NCBI RefSeq assembly: GCF_001748365.1
Contig: NZ_BDHH01000002.1
Span: 293,023 to 357,022, forward strand
Origin: Fusibacter sp. 3D3
Lineage (GTDB): Bacteria > Bacillota > Clostridia > Peptostreptococcales > Acidaminobacteraceae
Length of the DNA stretch: 64,000 nucleotides
Reading direction: 5' to 3'
In this document: in pieces, positions 9,062 through 17,750 of the stretch
Position numbering within the stretch: the stretch's first letter is position 1
How the letters are laid out: every line of letters begins with the position of its first letter
Notes under the pieces: generated by a model
The model's database searches: none
Seen by the model: the letters and a program-made list of their open reading frames with translations, nothing else
What the model was told of the DNA's origin: nothing
Made by a program: the position numbers and the translations under genes

Positions 9062-9226
9062 ATGCTCTACATAGGTAAAAAAGCGGAAACTTTTCGCTAT
9101 GGAGAGCATGCAGACATTAAAAAAGACATAGCAAATAGATGCTATGCCGAGATATCAATACGTGTCGATGATGGGAAACCACCGGATATTGGTTTGGGCA
9201 GTTTGTTAACTTAATAACATTATAAC
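9062..9226 (-). promoter_or_regulatory. Promoter and attenuator-like leader of the AspT-like gene
   Basis: An extended -10 (TGTTATAAT, 9219-9226) points leftward, giving a leader of roughly 205 bases. It contains AAACCA/TGGTTT pairing near 9173-9192, then hairpin CATAGCA/TGCTATG followed by six T (9119-9147), then a second hairpin AGCG-AAA/TTT-CGCT followed by six T (9077-9098). The second lies inside a wider helix ATGCTCT/AGAGCAT (9062-9068 with 9103-9109). I cannot match it to a named riboswitch class. The first terminator may also end fumarase readthrough. Confidence 0.55.
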
Positions 9227-9253
9227 ATAAGTTATCAGAAAGTTAAATTATTT

Positions 9254-9811
9254 TTAATATTTTTTTTGATACTTTGCGCGTTCCGTTTCATATAGATTAC
9301 TACCTTCTGCATCAATAACCACAATTGCAGGCAATTCTTCAACAACAAGTTTCCTAATTGCTTCTGTGCCTAAGTCCTCGTAAGCAATGACAGTGCTCTC
9401 TTTAACCGAATTGGCTATAAGCGCACCTGCGCCCCCTATAGCGGCAAAGTAGATTGCTTTATGTTTCTTCATCCCGTCGATTACAGTTTGATTTCTCGAT
9501 CCCTTTCCAATCATACCTTTTAAGCCTAATTTTAATAGGGGCACTGTCAAATCGTCCATTCTGTAACTTGTTGTAGGCCCACATGAACCTATGACTTGAT
9601 CAGGTTTTGCTGGTGCAGGTCCAACATAATAAATAATTTGTCCTGCCACATCAAAGGGCAGCGCTTCACCATGTTCTATTGATTTGACAAGTCTCAAATG
9701 TGCAGCATCTCTCCCTGTATAAATCACACCTGATATGAGCACTTGATCTCCAGATTTCAAGGATTCTATGATTTCATCTGTCAACGGTGTCGTCAATTTT
9801 ATCTTATTCAT
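9254..9811 (-). CDS. fumB: Class I fumarate hydratase, beta (C-terminal) subunit
   Basis: A 185-residue subunit corresponding to the C-terminal half of class I Fe-S hydratases. It carries GSCGPTTSYRMD, which provides substrate-binding residues, and the GKGSRNQ and YFAAIGGAGAL segments. With the alpha subunit it adds water to fumarate to give L-malate (or the reverse). It starts 9 bases after the alpha subunit stop, an obvious operon. The pair could in principle be an L-tartrate dehydratase, which shares this two-subunit plan; the succinate-propionate genes nearby favour fumarase. Confidence 0.88.
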   Translation of the reverse strand: MNKIKLTTPLTDEIIESLKSGDQVLISGVIYTGRDAAHLRLVKSIEHGEALPFDVAGQIIYYVGPAPAKPDQVIGSCGPTTSYRMDDLTVPLLKLGLKGMIGKGSRNQTVIDGMKKHKAIYFAAIGGAGALIANSVKESTVIAYEDLGTEAIRKLVVEELPAIVVIDAEGSNLYETERAKYQKKY

Positions 9812-9820
9812 TTCAGCCCC

Positions 9821-10663
9821 CTATATTACAGTTTCAAGATGTCTAGAAGCATGACAGTTAATATTGACAACAACTGGTAAACCTGCAATATGTGTTGGAT
9901 AAATTTCCACATTAACGCCCAGCGCCGTCGTTGAACCCCCAAGGCCTTGAGGTCCAATGCCCAGTGCGTTTATTTGCTCAAGCAATCTTTCTTCAAGCGC
10001 TCTAATATGTTCATATCTGCTTACCGAATCCAGATCACGCATGAGCGCCTTTTTAGCAATTTGTGCTGCCTTATCTATTGTCCCGCCTATACCAACGCCT
10101 ACAACGATCGGGGGGCACGGATTAGGCCCCGCTAAAGATACCGTTTCCACAACGAAGGCTTCGACGCCGTCAATGCCATCTGAGGGCTTGAGCATTTTAG
10201 ATCTCGACATGTTTTCACTCCCAAATCCTTTTGCTGCAAGCTTTATCTTCACCTGATCGCCATCCACAATATCATAATAAATTACACCTGGTGTATTGTC
10301 TTTAGAATTTTGTCTTAAAAGCGGATCTGTTACAACTGATTTTCTGAGATAACCCTCACCATAACCTTTTCGAATGCCTTCATTAATGGCATCTGATATG
10401 CCCCCACCAGTCAGCATCACCTCTTGCCCCACTTCAACAAAAGCAACGATCATGCCCGTATCTTGGCAAATAGGAACTTGTTTTTCACCTGCAATTTTTG
10501 CGTTTTCAATTAAATCTAATAAAATTGCTTTTCCTATTGGTGATTCTTCTTTTTCAAGATTATGTTCAAATGCATTTTGAATATCTGCACCAATATAATA
10601 GTTCATATCCATACACATCTTCATTACGGCTTCCCTTATTTCAGACACGTTTATTGCTCTCAT
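9821..10663 (-). CDS. fumA: Class I fumarate hydratase, alpha (Fe-S) subunit
   Basis: A 280-residue subunit of the oxygen-sensitive [4Fe-4S] fumarase. All three cluster cysteines are visible: C66 in ICQDTG, C183 in NPCPP and C270 in NCHASRH. Length equals that of two-subunit homologues in Clostridia and archaea. It starts 15 bases after the thioesterase gene, behind GGAGG, and is followed by the beta subunit. The enzyme links malate to fumarate in the reductive branch leading to succinate and propionate. Tartrate dehydratase is the less likely alternative. Confidence 0.9.
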   Translation of the reverse strand: MRAINVSEIREAVMKMCMDMNYYIGADIQNAFEHNLEKEESPIGKAILLDLIENAKIAGEKQVPICQDTGMIVAFVEVGQEVMLTGGGISDAINEGIRKGYGEGYLRKSVVTDPLLRQNSKDNTPGVIYYDIVDGDQVKIKLAAKGFGSENMSRSKMLKPSDGIDGVEAFVVETVSLAGPNPCPPIVVGVGIGGTIDKAAQIAKKALMRDLDSVSRYEHIRALEERLLEQINALGIGPQGLGGSTTALGVNVEIYPTHIAGLPVVVNINCHASRHLETVI

Positions 10664-10678
10664 AAAACCTCCTGTCCA

Positions 10679-11062
10679 TTATTTTTCATTAACGCGCTTT
10701 AAAAATTTCTCCGCATCAATGACATAACGGCCATGCGTCCCTTCGCCAATTTTTTCTTTTTCATCAAACGCTTCAACTGCAAACGTAAGTTTTTTACCGT
10801 CTATTTCAATAATAGTCGCTATTGCTTTCACTTTCATGTTCATCGGTGTTGCTGCCATATGCTTGACATTTACAAATGTGCCCACTGTAGATTGACCTTC
10901 GGAAAGTCCCACTTGTGCACATTTTAGCGCTGCATTTTCCATGAGCCCTATCATCATCGGGGTAGAAAACACAAAAATGGTACCACTTCCAAATGCTGCT
11001 GCGGTGTGCTTTTCTTCGACAATCAATTCGGAAATAAATTGATCTCCAATTTTCAACATCAT
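10679..11062 (-). CDS. FlK-like hot-dog acyl-CoA thioesterase
   Basis: A 127-residue hot-dog-fold protein resembling fluoroacetyl-CoA thioesterase FlK. The catalytic triad is preserved in type and exact spacing: T34, E42 and H68 here against T42, E50 and H76 in FlK, with the conserved HMAATP. Two adjacent ATG codons are possible starts; the first lies 7 bases from GGAGG. It is the first gene of the thioesterase-fumarase transcript. Most FlK-like proteins outside Streptomyces act on unknown acyl-CoAs; a CoA-salvage or metabolite-repair role is inference. Confidence 0.75.
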   Translation of the reverse strand: MMLKIGDQFISELIVEEKHTAAAFGSGTIFVFSTPMMIGLMENAALKCAQVGLSEGQSTVGTFVNVKHMAATPMNMKVKAIATIIEIDGKKLTFAVEAFDEKEKIGEGTHGRYVIDAEKFLKRVNEK

Positions 11063-11085
11063 TTCTTCACCTCCTCAGCCTTTAT

Positions 11086-11113
11086 TCTATAATAAAGAAT
11101 TGCAATCTGACAA
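11086..11113 (-). promoter_or_regulatory. Promoter of the thioesterase-fumarase operon
   Basis: TTGTCA (11108-11113) and TATAGA (11086-11091) with a 16-base spacer on the minus strand, directly after the ftsH terminator. Confidence 0.6.
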
Positions 11114-11127
11114 GAATAAATTTTCAT

Positions 11128-11159
11128 AAAAAAACCAGTCCCTTGTTGGAACTGGTTTT
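11128..11159 (-). terminator. Intrinsic terminator of ftsH
   Basis: Arms AAAACCAGT and ACTGGTTTT around a short loop just downstream of the ftsH stop, followed on the minus strand by seven T. Confidence 0.85.
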
Positions 11160-11168
11160 AATAATAAC

Positions 11169-13166
11169 TTAACTTTTCTTATTGTCATCCGTCAAAGAAA
11201 TTTCTTCTTCTTTAACCGCTTCAAAAACAGACGTCTTATCATCATTCATCTCTTTGAATTTTTCATTGAGTTTTTCATATGCCGCTTTTTCTCTTTCTTC
11301 AAGTTCTTTAGCAACACGTTTTTCTTCTTCAATTTTCACACGGTGAGTTGTAACACTTTCAGTAAGCACATCCATGCCCTCTTCAAATGCCAGTCTAAAT
11401 TCTTCACCACTTATCGTCTCGTATTTAAGAAGCGCTTCCGCGATGACATGTAGCTTGTCTAAATTTTCTTCAAGCAAAGTTCTCGCTTTATCGTAAGAAT
11501 TATCAACAATATTTCTAACTTCTCTATCGATTTCAGACGCAACATGTTCTGAGTAGTTTTTCATCGACGTAAAATCACGCCCCAAGAAAACTTCATCTTC
11601 AGTATCGTAACTCATAGAGCCCAAATTTTCACTCATGGCATATTTAGTGACCATCGCACGAGCAACCTTTGTCACTCTAGAGAGGTCATTTTGGGCACCA
11701 GTACTGATGTCATCTAGGATAAGACTTTCAGCAACCCTACCCCCTAAGAGAATAATGAGTTCTTTTTCCATACTCTTTTTAGTTGCGTAGCTTCTATCCT
11801 CTTCTGGCAATTGCATTGTAAAACCGCCAGTTCTGCCCCTTGGTATAATCGTAACTTGGTGCACAGGATCTGTATCTGGCAAAAGTTGAGCAAGTACCGC
11901 GTGACCCGCTTCATGATAAGCAGTAAGTCTGCGCTCTTTAGGGCTAACCAATTTACTTTTCTTCTCAACACCTGCTATTACTTTGATAATCGCTTGCTTA
12001 ATCGTTTCCATACGAATGACCTTATCATCATTTCTTGCGGAAAGCAATGCAGCTTCATTCATTACATTTTCAAGATCTGCTGGTGTGAATCCAGGTGTAC
12101 TTTGCGATAATACTTGATAATTAACATCTTCAGCAGTCGGTTTATTCTTGGAATGTACTTTTAATATTTGTTCTCTTTCACGAATATCTGGTACCCCAAT
12201 CATAACCTGACGATCAAAACGACCTGGTCTAAGCAATGCAGGATCCAAAATATCCGGACGGTTAGTTGCCGCGATAATAATAATACCTTGATTATCACCG
12301 AAACCATCCATTTCCACTAACAATTGATTTAAAGTTTGTTCTCTTTCATCGTGACCACCGCCTAAGCCCGCGCCACGTTTTCTACCCACTGCATCAATTT
12401 CATCAATAAAGACAATACAAGGTGAATTCTTTTTAGCCTCTTCAAATAGATCTCTTACTCTGGAAGCACCAACACCAACAAACATTTCAACAAAATCAGA
12501 ACCCGAAATCGTGTAGAATGGTACCCCAGCTTCTCCAGCACATGCTTTTGAAAGATAGGTTTTACCGGTTCCAGGAGGTCCAACCATCAGAATTCCCTTT
12601 GGAATCCTAGCGCCTAAAGCCAAATACTTTCTTGGATTTTTAAGAAAATCGACGATTTCTTGCATCTCTTCTTTTTCTTCTTTAAGGCCTGCAACATCTG
12701 CAAAAGTAATTTTTTTGCTACTGTCCTTTACCATCTTAGCTCTACTCTTACCAAAAGACATTACTCTAGAGCCGCCACCTTGAGAGTTCTGCATAAACAC
12801 AAACCAGAATACCACAATTAGCAAAATCATGATAATCGTTGGTAAAATTTCAATAAAGAAAGGTGTATTCGCAGGTGGCACGCCTGTAATTGTTTTGCCT
12901 TCAAGCTCACTGATTTTTTCACCTGTGATTGGTGATAACATACTCGGTATATAGGTTTCAAATAATGTTTGATCACTTAATTGCCCTGTGATCTTGTTGC
13001 CATCGATACTAAGTGTTTGCACTTGATCGCTGTTCAACTTATCATTGAACTCATTGTATGTGAGCTCTACTGATTTGACCACACTATTTTTAGTCATCAT
13101 AACGAGTATTAAAATCCCTATGAATATCGCAATATATATCGATGCATTTTTCAAATTTTTATTCAT
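11169..13166 (-). CDS. ftsH: ATP-dependent zinc metalloprotease FtsH
   Basis: A 665-residue membrane-anchored AAA+ protease that degrades misfolded membrane proteins and short-lived regulators. It has two N-terminal membrane helices (about 8-25 and 105-125) flanking an extracytoplasmic domain. Walker A is GPPGTGKT at 196-203, Walker B IVFIDE at 251-256, followed by the second region of homology ([20 protein letters not shown]) and zinc site HEAGH at 418-422. The C-terminal 70 residues are a charged, Glu/Lys-rich, probably coiled-coil tail. It follows tilS by 27 bases; in Bacillus hprT lies between the two genes and is absent here. Confidence 0.97.
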   Translation of the reverse strand: MNKNLKNASIYIAIFIGILILVMMTKNSVVKSVELTYNEFNDKLNSDQVQTLSIDGNKITGQLSDQTLFETYIPSMLSPITGEKISELEGKTITGVPPANTPFFIEILPTIIMILLIVVFWFVFMQNSQGGGSRVMSFGKSRAKMVKDSSKKITFADVAGLKEEKEEMQEIVDFLKNPRKYLALGARIPKGILMVGPPGTGKTYLSKACAGEAGVPFYTISGSDFVEMFVGVGASRVRDLFEEAKKNSPCIVFIDEIDAVGRKRGAGLGGGHDEREQTLNQLLVEMDGFGDNQGIIIIAATNRPDILDPALLRPGRFDRQVMIGVPDIREREQILKVHSKNKPTAEDVNYQVLSQSTPGFTPADLENVMNEAALLSARNDDKVIRMETIKQAIIKVIAGVEKKSKLVSPKERRLTAYHEAGHAVLAQLLPDTDPVHQVTIIPRGRTGGFTMQLPEEDRSYATKKSMEKELIILLGGRVAESLILDDISTGAQNDLSRVTKVARAMVTKYAMSENLGSMSYDTEDEVFLGRDFTSMKNYSEHVASEIDREVRNIVDNSYDKARTLLEENLDKLHVIAEALLKYETISGEEFRLAFEEGMDVLTESVTTHRVKIEEEKRVAKELEEREKAAYEKLNEKFKEMNDDKTSVFEAVKEEEISLTDDNKKS

Positions 13167-13193
13167 AGCACCCTCCTTACGCGTCTTATAATT

Positions 13194-14552
13194 TTAGCAC
13201 AATTCTAAAGCTTCAACAATATCATTGAAACTAATTAACAGAATGTTTTCAGTTTTATTTGTAATTTTACACATATCGTTCATTCTCATACCATGAACCC
13301 ATACTATTTTTTCGTCATCGCATATAAGCCATATTTGATTTCTCTTTTCTTTGGGTATCTTTTCATCTATAAAAAAGTCTTTAATTTTTTTATGCCCTGA
13401 CATCCCTAGCGGCACAAAAACATCTCCATCTTCTCTATGTCTTAAAATCAAATCACCTCTTATAGTAGATTCATCTACAGCAACAACTTCGAAAATATTG
13501 AGATTTTCTTTTATTTTCTCGTAGTCTTGCCTGCTGACTCTTTTCCGTTCTAAAACGGGTAACACTTTAACACACGACGCCACTTTGTGTTCAATAATGA
13601 GTTCATCGTATGACAACGAAACTCTGAAATTAGGATCAAGATTAACAAAAGTCCCTGTCTTTGTCAGCCATTGTATCTGCTCAAGCATATCCGATGATAT
13701 ATTGGTCAGATTGCCCCTAACCTTGGATATCACATATCTCAAAAGTTGTAGTTGCTCTGCTTCGTGTAGAAGATCATAGGCCTTTTTAGAGACACTTACC
13801 TTGTTTTCTTCCCACTTGCAACAGTTTTCAAACAAATATTCAGTATGTTTTTTCCAAAATGCTTTCTCTCTCTTCATAATTTTTATAGTTTTATAAAGCG
13901 TTTGATCCAGTGAGGGATTATAAACAGCTTTCAAAGAAGGTATTAGCTCATTTCTAATTTTATTTCGCAAATAATCATTTTCATCATTTGTATGATCTCG
14001 ACGCGGATTTAGTGCATTTTCTAAACAATAGGCTTCAATAGAAGTCCTATCTACATCCAAAAGGGGCCTTATATAGATTTGATCTCGCCTATAATCTATA
14101 GATGCAAGTCCATCTACACCTGATCCTCTAAATAAATTGATAAAAAAAGTTTCAATCAGATCATTTTTATTCTGCGCAACTGCAATTTTTTGAGCACTTT
14201 CTTTAACAAGCACTTTTTGAAAATATTGATAGCGTACTCTACGACCTGCATCTTCAAAAGAGGTGCCAATTTCTTTTGCATACTCGCCAACATCTATTCG
14301 ATAACTATAAACGGGAATATGATGCAACTCACAAAATGTTTTCACAAACTTTTCATCTTCATCAGCCAGTGTGCCTCTAAACATATGGTTGATATGGACT
14401 GCCACTAGATTAATTTTTAAACTCTCTCTAAAATGATACAACGCATGTATCAAAGCAAGTGAGTCTGGACCACCAGAGAGACCAACTACTATTTTATCAT
14501 GCTCTTCAATTAAATGGTGGTCATAAATCGTTTCTAGCATCTGCTTCAACAA
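13194..14552 (-). CDS. tilS: tRNA(Ile)-lysidine synthase TilS
   Basis: An N-type ATP pyrophosphatase that adds lysine to C34 of the CAU-anticodon isoleucine tRNA. The PP-loop SGGPDS follows the first beta strand, then HINHMFRG and FRGSGVDGL; the C-terminal TilS domain is present. The frame is open to a TTG at 14594, but an extended -10 (TGATACAAT, 14605-14613) would leave almost no leader there. A TTG at 14552, 6 bases after GAGGCG, gives the usual N-terminus; the ATG at 14540 is another option. At about 450 residues the length is normal. It is expressed with ftsH. Confidence 0.93.
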   Translation of the reverse strand: MLKQMLETIYDHHLIEEHDKIVVGLSGGPDSLALIHALYHFRESLKINLVAVHINHMFRGTLADEDEKFVKTFCELHHIPVYSYRIDVGEYAKEIGTSFEDAGRRVRYQYFQKVLVKESAQKIAVAQNKNDLIETFFINLFRGSGVDGLASIDYRRDQIYIRPLLDVDRTSIEAYCLENALNPRRDHTNDENDYLRNKIRNELIPSLKAVYNPSLDQTLYKTIKIMKREKAFWKKHTEYLFENCCKWEENKVSVSKKAYDLLHEAEQLQLLRYVISKVRGNLTNISSDMLEQIQWLTKTGTFVNLDPNFRVSLSYDELIIEHKVASCVKVLPVLERKRVSRQDYEKIKENLNIFEVVAVDESTIRGDLILRHREDGDVFVPLGMSGHKKIKDFFIDEKIPKEKRNQIWLICDDEKIVWVHGMRMNDMCKITNKTENILLISFNDIVEALELC

Positions 14553-14604
14553 TGATATCGCCTCAATTCTATTATAAAAATCCCCAGTAAGCAAGGTCCT
14601 TTAT

Positions 14605-14613
14605 ATTGTATCA
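14605..14613 (-). promoter_or_regulatory. Extended -10 promoter of tilS-ftsH
   Basis: TGATACAAT on the minus strand (TGn plus TACAAT) just upstream of tilS and after the tldD-pmbA terminator. No clear -35 box is seen. It helps set the tilS start inside the longer open frame. Confidence 0.4.
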
Positions 14614-14644
14614 TTTTTTCTATTTTCAAACTATTAAAAAATAG

Positions 14645-14694
14645 AAAAAAGAAAAGAACCCTTAACTACAAGTTTATCTCTTAATAGTTAAGGG
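14645..14694 (-). terminator. Intrinsic terminator of the tldD-pmbA operon
   Basis: A 10-bp perfect stem CCCTTAACTA (14659-14668) with TAGTTAAGGG (14685-14694). On the minus strand it is followed by a pyrimidine-rich TTCTTTTCTTTTTT run. Confidence 0.75.
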
Positions 14695-14749
14695 GATTTC
14701 AAAATGCTGATTATTATAGTTCATGACCCTTTATCACAGTTTTCAACGG

Positions 14750-16096
14750 TTACTCTCCCGAAATCGAAAGCTTCTTGATTTTAATCGTAGGGGATCCTGT
14801 GTAGGCATCTCCCATAATTGTAAATTTCAAATCATTTCCAATCAGTTCGATATCTTTAAGCAATTCAAAATAATTACCCGCAACCGTTATTTGACTAACA
14901 GGTTTATCTAATTTGCCATTTTTAATATGATATCCATAACACTGCAATGAAAAATCACCTGATACTTGACTGAGTCCTGCATGTAGCCCTTGAAGATCAA
15001 TAATGTAAATACCGTCCTCTACAGACGCAATGATTTCTTCGAAACTGTATTTATCAGGCTCGACGTATATATTAGTTGCAGATACACCAATGGTGCCTTT
15101 ATAAGAGCCTTTGCTTGCATTTCCTGTCGAACTCACGCCTTCTTTTTTGGCGGTTTTTAAATTGTGAAAATAGGTTTTGAGCACACCCTTTTCAATCATA
15201 GTATTAACGCGTGTCGCCACACCTTCTGCATCAAAACTACCCGATGAAATCCCTGTTTCAAGATGAGGGTTATCAATCAGTGTAAACTGTTCAGCTGCAA
15301 CGCGTTCGTTTAGTTTCCCTTTAAATTTCGAAAGGTTTTTTTGAACATTCTCTGCAGATAAAACGCCATTAAAAGCACTTTGGAATTGTGCAAAAGCATC
15401 ATTTTTAAAGACAACTTCGCACGCTTTTGACTTTGTTGACTTTGCACCCAATAAATTTAAGGCTTCACGTGTGGATTCTTCTGCTAGATAAGCCACTGAA
15501 AGTTTATCAAATGCATTTCCGACTTGATAAGCAAATCCCGTTCGAGTGTCACCCGCCGCCTTTGCCGATATCATGGTGTATACAACACAATAATTTGCAT
15601 GGTCTGATACGTCTAAACCTTCCGTGTTGATAATCCTAACAAAAACTTCTGACTCTTCATAAGCGCTTGCCGTTACTTGGTGGATCCTAGAATCTTTTGC
15701 TTCAATTTCTTTTTCAAGTGCCATTAAAAAGTCAATTTTTTGACTTATGGGAACCTGTTCGAGTTTAGGGTTATATAGATCGAGACTTTTGTAGTTTTGA
15801 TCCCCACTGTAAATCATAACTTCATCATCATTTTCAATGATTTTTGCATTTTGATAAGCTTCATTTACAAGCATTTCCACTGCCTGTTCATCCATTTTTT
15901 CCGTATAGGAATATCCCATCTTACCCTCAATAATACCGCGATAAGAAATCCCACCGTTTTCTGATAAACTGTATTTATCGAGTTCTTGCTTATAGACGGA
16001 CATAGAGAGTTTTTTTGCATCTTGTATATAGATTTCTTGTGCCGTAAAGCCCATTTGACGTCCTTTTTCAAATAGTTGTTTTATCATTGCATCCAT
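14750..16096 (-). CDS. pmbA: TldE/PmbA-type metalloprotease partner subunit
   Basis: A 448-residue member of the TldD/PmbA family, the partner that lacks the HExxxH zinc motif. In E. coli the TldD/TldE heterodimer completes maturation of microcin B17 and degrades CcdA; the general role in Firmicutes is peptide proteolysis. The ATG at 16096 is only one base after the tldD stop and is preceded by GGAGG located inside tldD, so the two are translationally coupled; an earlier in-frame start would overlap tldD and is rejected. The conserved SGSFDAEGVATR and GNASKGSYKG segments are present. A terminator follows. Confidence 0.9.
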   Translation of the reverse strand: MDAMIKQLFEKGRQMGFTAQEIYIQDAKKLSMSVYKQELDKYSLSENGGISYRGIIEGKMGYSYTEKMDEQAVEMLVNEAYQNAKIIENDDEVMIYSGDQNYKSLDLYNPKLEQVPISQKIDFLMALEKEIEAKDSRIHQVTASAYEESEVFVRIINTEGLDVSDHANYCVVYTMISAKAAGDTRTGFAYQVGNAFDKLSVAYLAEESTREALNLLGAKSTKSKACEVVFKNDAFAQFQSAFNGVLSAENVQKNLSKFKGKLNERVAAEQFTLIDNPHLETGISSGSFDAEGVATRVNTMIEKGVLKTYFHNLKTAKKEGVSSTGNASKGSYKGTIGVSATNIYVEPDKYSFEEIIASVEDGIYIIDLQGLHAGLSQVSGDFSLQCYGYHIKNGKLDKPVSQITVAGNYFELLKDIELIGNDLKFTIMGDAYTGSPTIKIKKLSISGE

Positions 16097-16097
16097 G

Positions 16098-17486
16098 TTA
16101 TGCCTCCTCTCTACCGCCAACCGTTATTTCTGAAACTTTTAGTGCTGGCTGTCCCAATCCTGCTGGAATAGAACCACTCACAGAACCACACATGCCTTCA
16201 TCTGACCCAAAGTTATTAGAGATCATTTCAATTTTTTCTAATATTTCTAGACCTGTTCCAATGAGGGTAGCGCCTTTTACAGGCCTTGTGATCTTGCCAT
16301 TTTCAATGAGATAACCTTCTTGTACTGCAAAGTTGAACTCTCCCGTTGAAGTGTTCACTGAACCACCACCTAAATTTTTAGCGTATAACCCAAAAGGTAC
16401 CGATGTTACCATCTCATCAAAGGTATGCGTTCCATTTAAAATATAGGTGTTTGTCATTCTGGATGTAGGGGCAAATTTATAGGATTGTCTCCTAGAGGAA
16501 CCTGTAATATCCATATTCATTCTTCTTGCATTGAGTTTGTCTATCATGAAGCCTTTTAAGACCCCATTCTCAATGAGTACATTTCGCTTAGTCGGCGTCC
16601 CTTCATCATCAAAACTTGCAGATCCCCATTCATTTAGAACAGTTCCATCGTCCACCGCATTTACAATTTCAGATGCAATTCTCTGTCCCATTTTGTCGGA
16701 GAAAACGCTTTCACCCTTTGCAACTGAAGTTGCCTCAAGACCGTGGCCGCAAGCCTCATGGAAAATAACGCCACCAAATCGGTTGTCAATAATCACGGGG
16801 AATTTACCACTCGGAGCCGCTTTGGCATCCATCATTGTAAGTGCCACTCGACTGGCTTCACGTCCAAGCGCTTCAACATCGATTTGATCATAGAGCTCAA
16901 AACCCTTGCCAGAGCCTTTGCCAGCACGACCTGTTTGCAGACCTTTTTCATTTTCAGCTACGGCGTTAATCATGTAACGTGTTCTTGTGCGCATGTCCTT
17001 TACAAAGCTACCTTCAGTATTTGCTATAAGCACTTTTTGCTCATAATCCATATAGTTCACAACAACTTGTTTAATGGATTGACTCGCTTTAGCAGCTTGT
17101 TCATAACCTCTTCGCATGAGTTCAACTTTAATACTTTTTTCCACATTTCTCGGCCTGATTGCTATAGGATGTATAATCTCTGGAGATGCTAATTGTAAAT
17201 CGAAATTTAAATCAAGTGGCATGCCTTTTATCGCCTCAGCGGCTTTCTTTGCCACTTTTATGAGATGCTCTTTATCAGAATGACTCGTATAGGTATAGAC
17301 GCTATTGGTCCCTTTGAAAATCCGAATACCCACTCCAAAATCTCTACCCGACAATGATTTTTCAACTTTGCCCATTGTCATTTCAATTGCCGTGTTAAAT
17401 CGATCTTCTACAAAAATTTCTGCAAAATCACCACCTGTTGAAACAGCTGCTATAAGCACATCATGAATGATATTTTTTTCAATCAT
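16098..17486 (-). CDS. tldD: TldD zinc metalloprotease
   Basis: A 462-residue catalytic subunit of the TldD/TldE protease. The HEACGH zinc-binding motif (HExxxH, residues 243-248) is intact in the sequence IFHEACGHGLEA. The C-terminal half has the GSSRRQSYKFAPTSRM and GGGSVNTSTGEFNF segments of the family. Length is usual. It sits directly before pmbA. A candidate promoter (GCACAA complement and TACAAT) lies about 60 bases upstream. Natural substrates cannot be inferred; no peptide precursor gene of the microcin type is visible next to it. Confidence 0.93.
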   Translation of the reverse strand: MIEKNIIHDVLIAAVSTGGDFAEIFVEDRFNTAIEMTMGKVEKSLSGRDFGVGIRIFKGTNSVYTYTSHSDKEHLIKVAKKAAEAIKGMPLDLNFDLQLASPEIIHPIAIRPRNVEKSIKVELMRRGYEQAAKASQSIKQVVVNYMDYEQKVLIANTEGSFVKDMRTRTRYMINAVAENEKGLQTGRAGKGSGKGFELYDQIDVEALGREASRVALTMMDAKAAPSGKFPVIIDNRFGGVIFHEACGHGLEATSVAKGESVFSDKMGQRIASEIVNAVDDGTVLNEWGSASFDDEGTPTKRNVLIENGVLKGFMIDKLNARRMNMDITGSSRRQSYKFAPTSRMTNTYILNGTHTFDEMVTSVPFGLYAKNLGGGSVNTSTGEFNFAVQEGYLIENGKITRPVKGATLIGTGLEILEKIEMISNNFGSDEGMCGSVSGSIPAGLGQPALKVSEITVGGREEA

Positions 17487-17547
17487 ACAACACCTCCGTC
17501 GATCGCTATTTTAATTTTATATATAAATAATTTTATATGGTCTCTAT

Positions 17548-17577
17548 ATTGTATAACATTTTATGCATCAAGCACAA
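17548..17577 (-). promoter_or_regulatory. Candidate promoter of tldD-pmbA
   Basis: On the minus strand TTGTGC (17572-17577) and TACAAT (17548-17553) are 18 bases apart. It overlaps the end of the small open frame at 17561-17701. Confidence 0.4.
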
Positions 17578-17701
17578 TGGTTATGCCGTAAAATACACAA
17601 TCTATTAACATCTTTGCGCCAATGGGGGTAAGTTGAAAACTGTTAAAAGTGCTCGCGAACCCCCCATCATCAAAAAAAGATGCAAAAGCATATGAAATCA
17701 C
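17561..17701 (-). CDS. Possible 46-residue small protein or gene remnant
   Basis: A GTG-initiated frame of 46 codons lies between ppx and tldD, with AGGA seven bases before the GTG and a TAA stop. The translation has a natural-looking mix of residues, with an acidic-glycine turn (FFDDGGFAS), then QLTPIGAKMLIDCVFYG and a hydrophobic end. I do not recognise it. It starts 49 bases after the ppx stop, with no terminator seen between. The high content of protein-like sequence suggests either a real small gene or the surviving C-terminus of a larger one. Confidence 0.3.
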   Translation of the reverse strand: MISYAFASFFDDGGFASTFNSFQLTPIGAKMLIDCVFYGITIVLDA

Positions 17702-17750
17702 TTGCGCATCCTACTTTTTTGAACATAATTTATCGGTTCAGTAATCCAAC

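Noticed and set aside
16743-17192. A 149-codon plus-strand frame antisense to tldD
   Set aside because: Shadow of a conserved coding region; composition (Cys, His, Phe, Ser rich) is unlike a protein and no start signal is seen.
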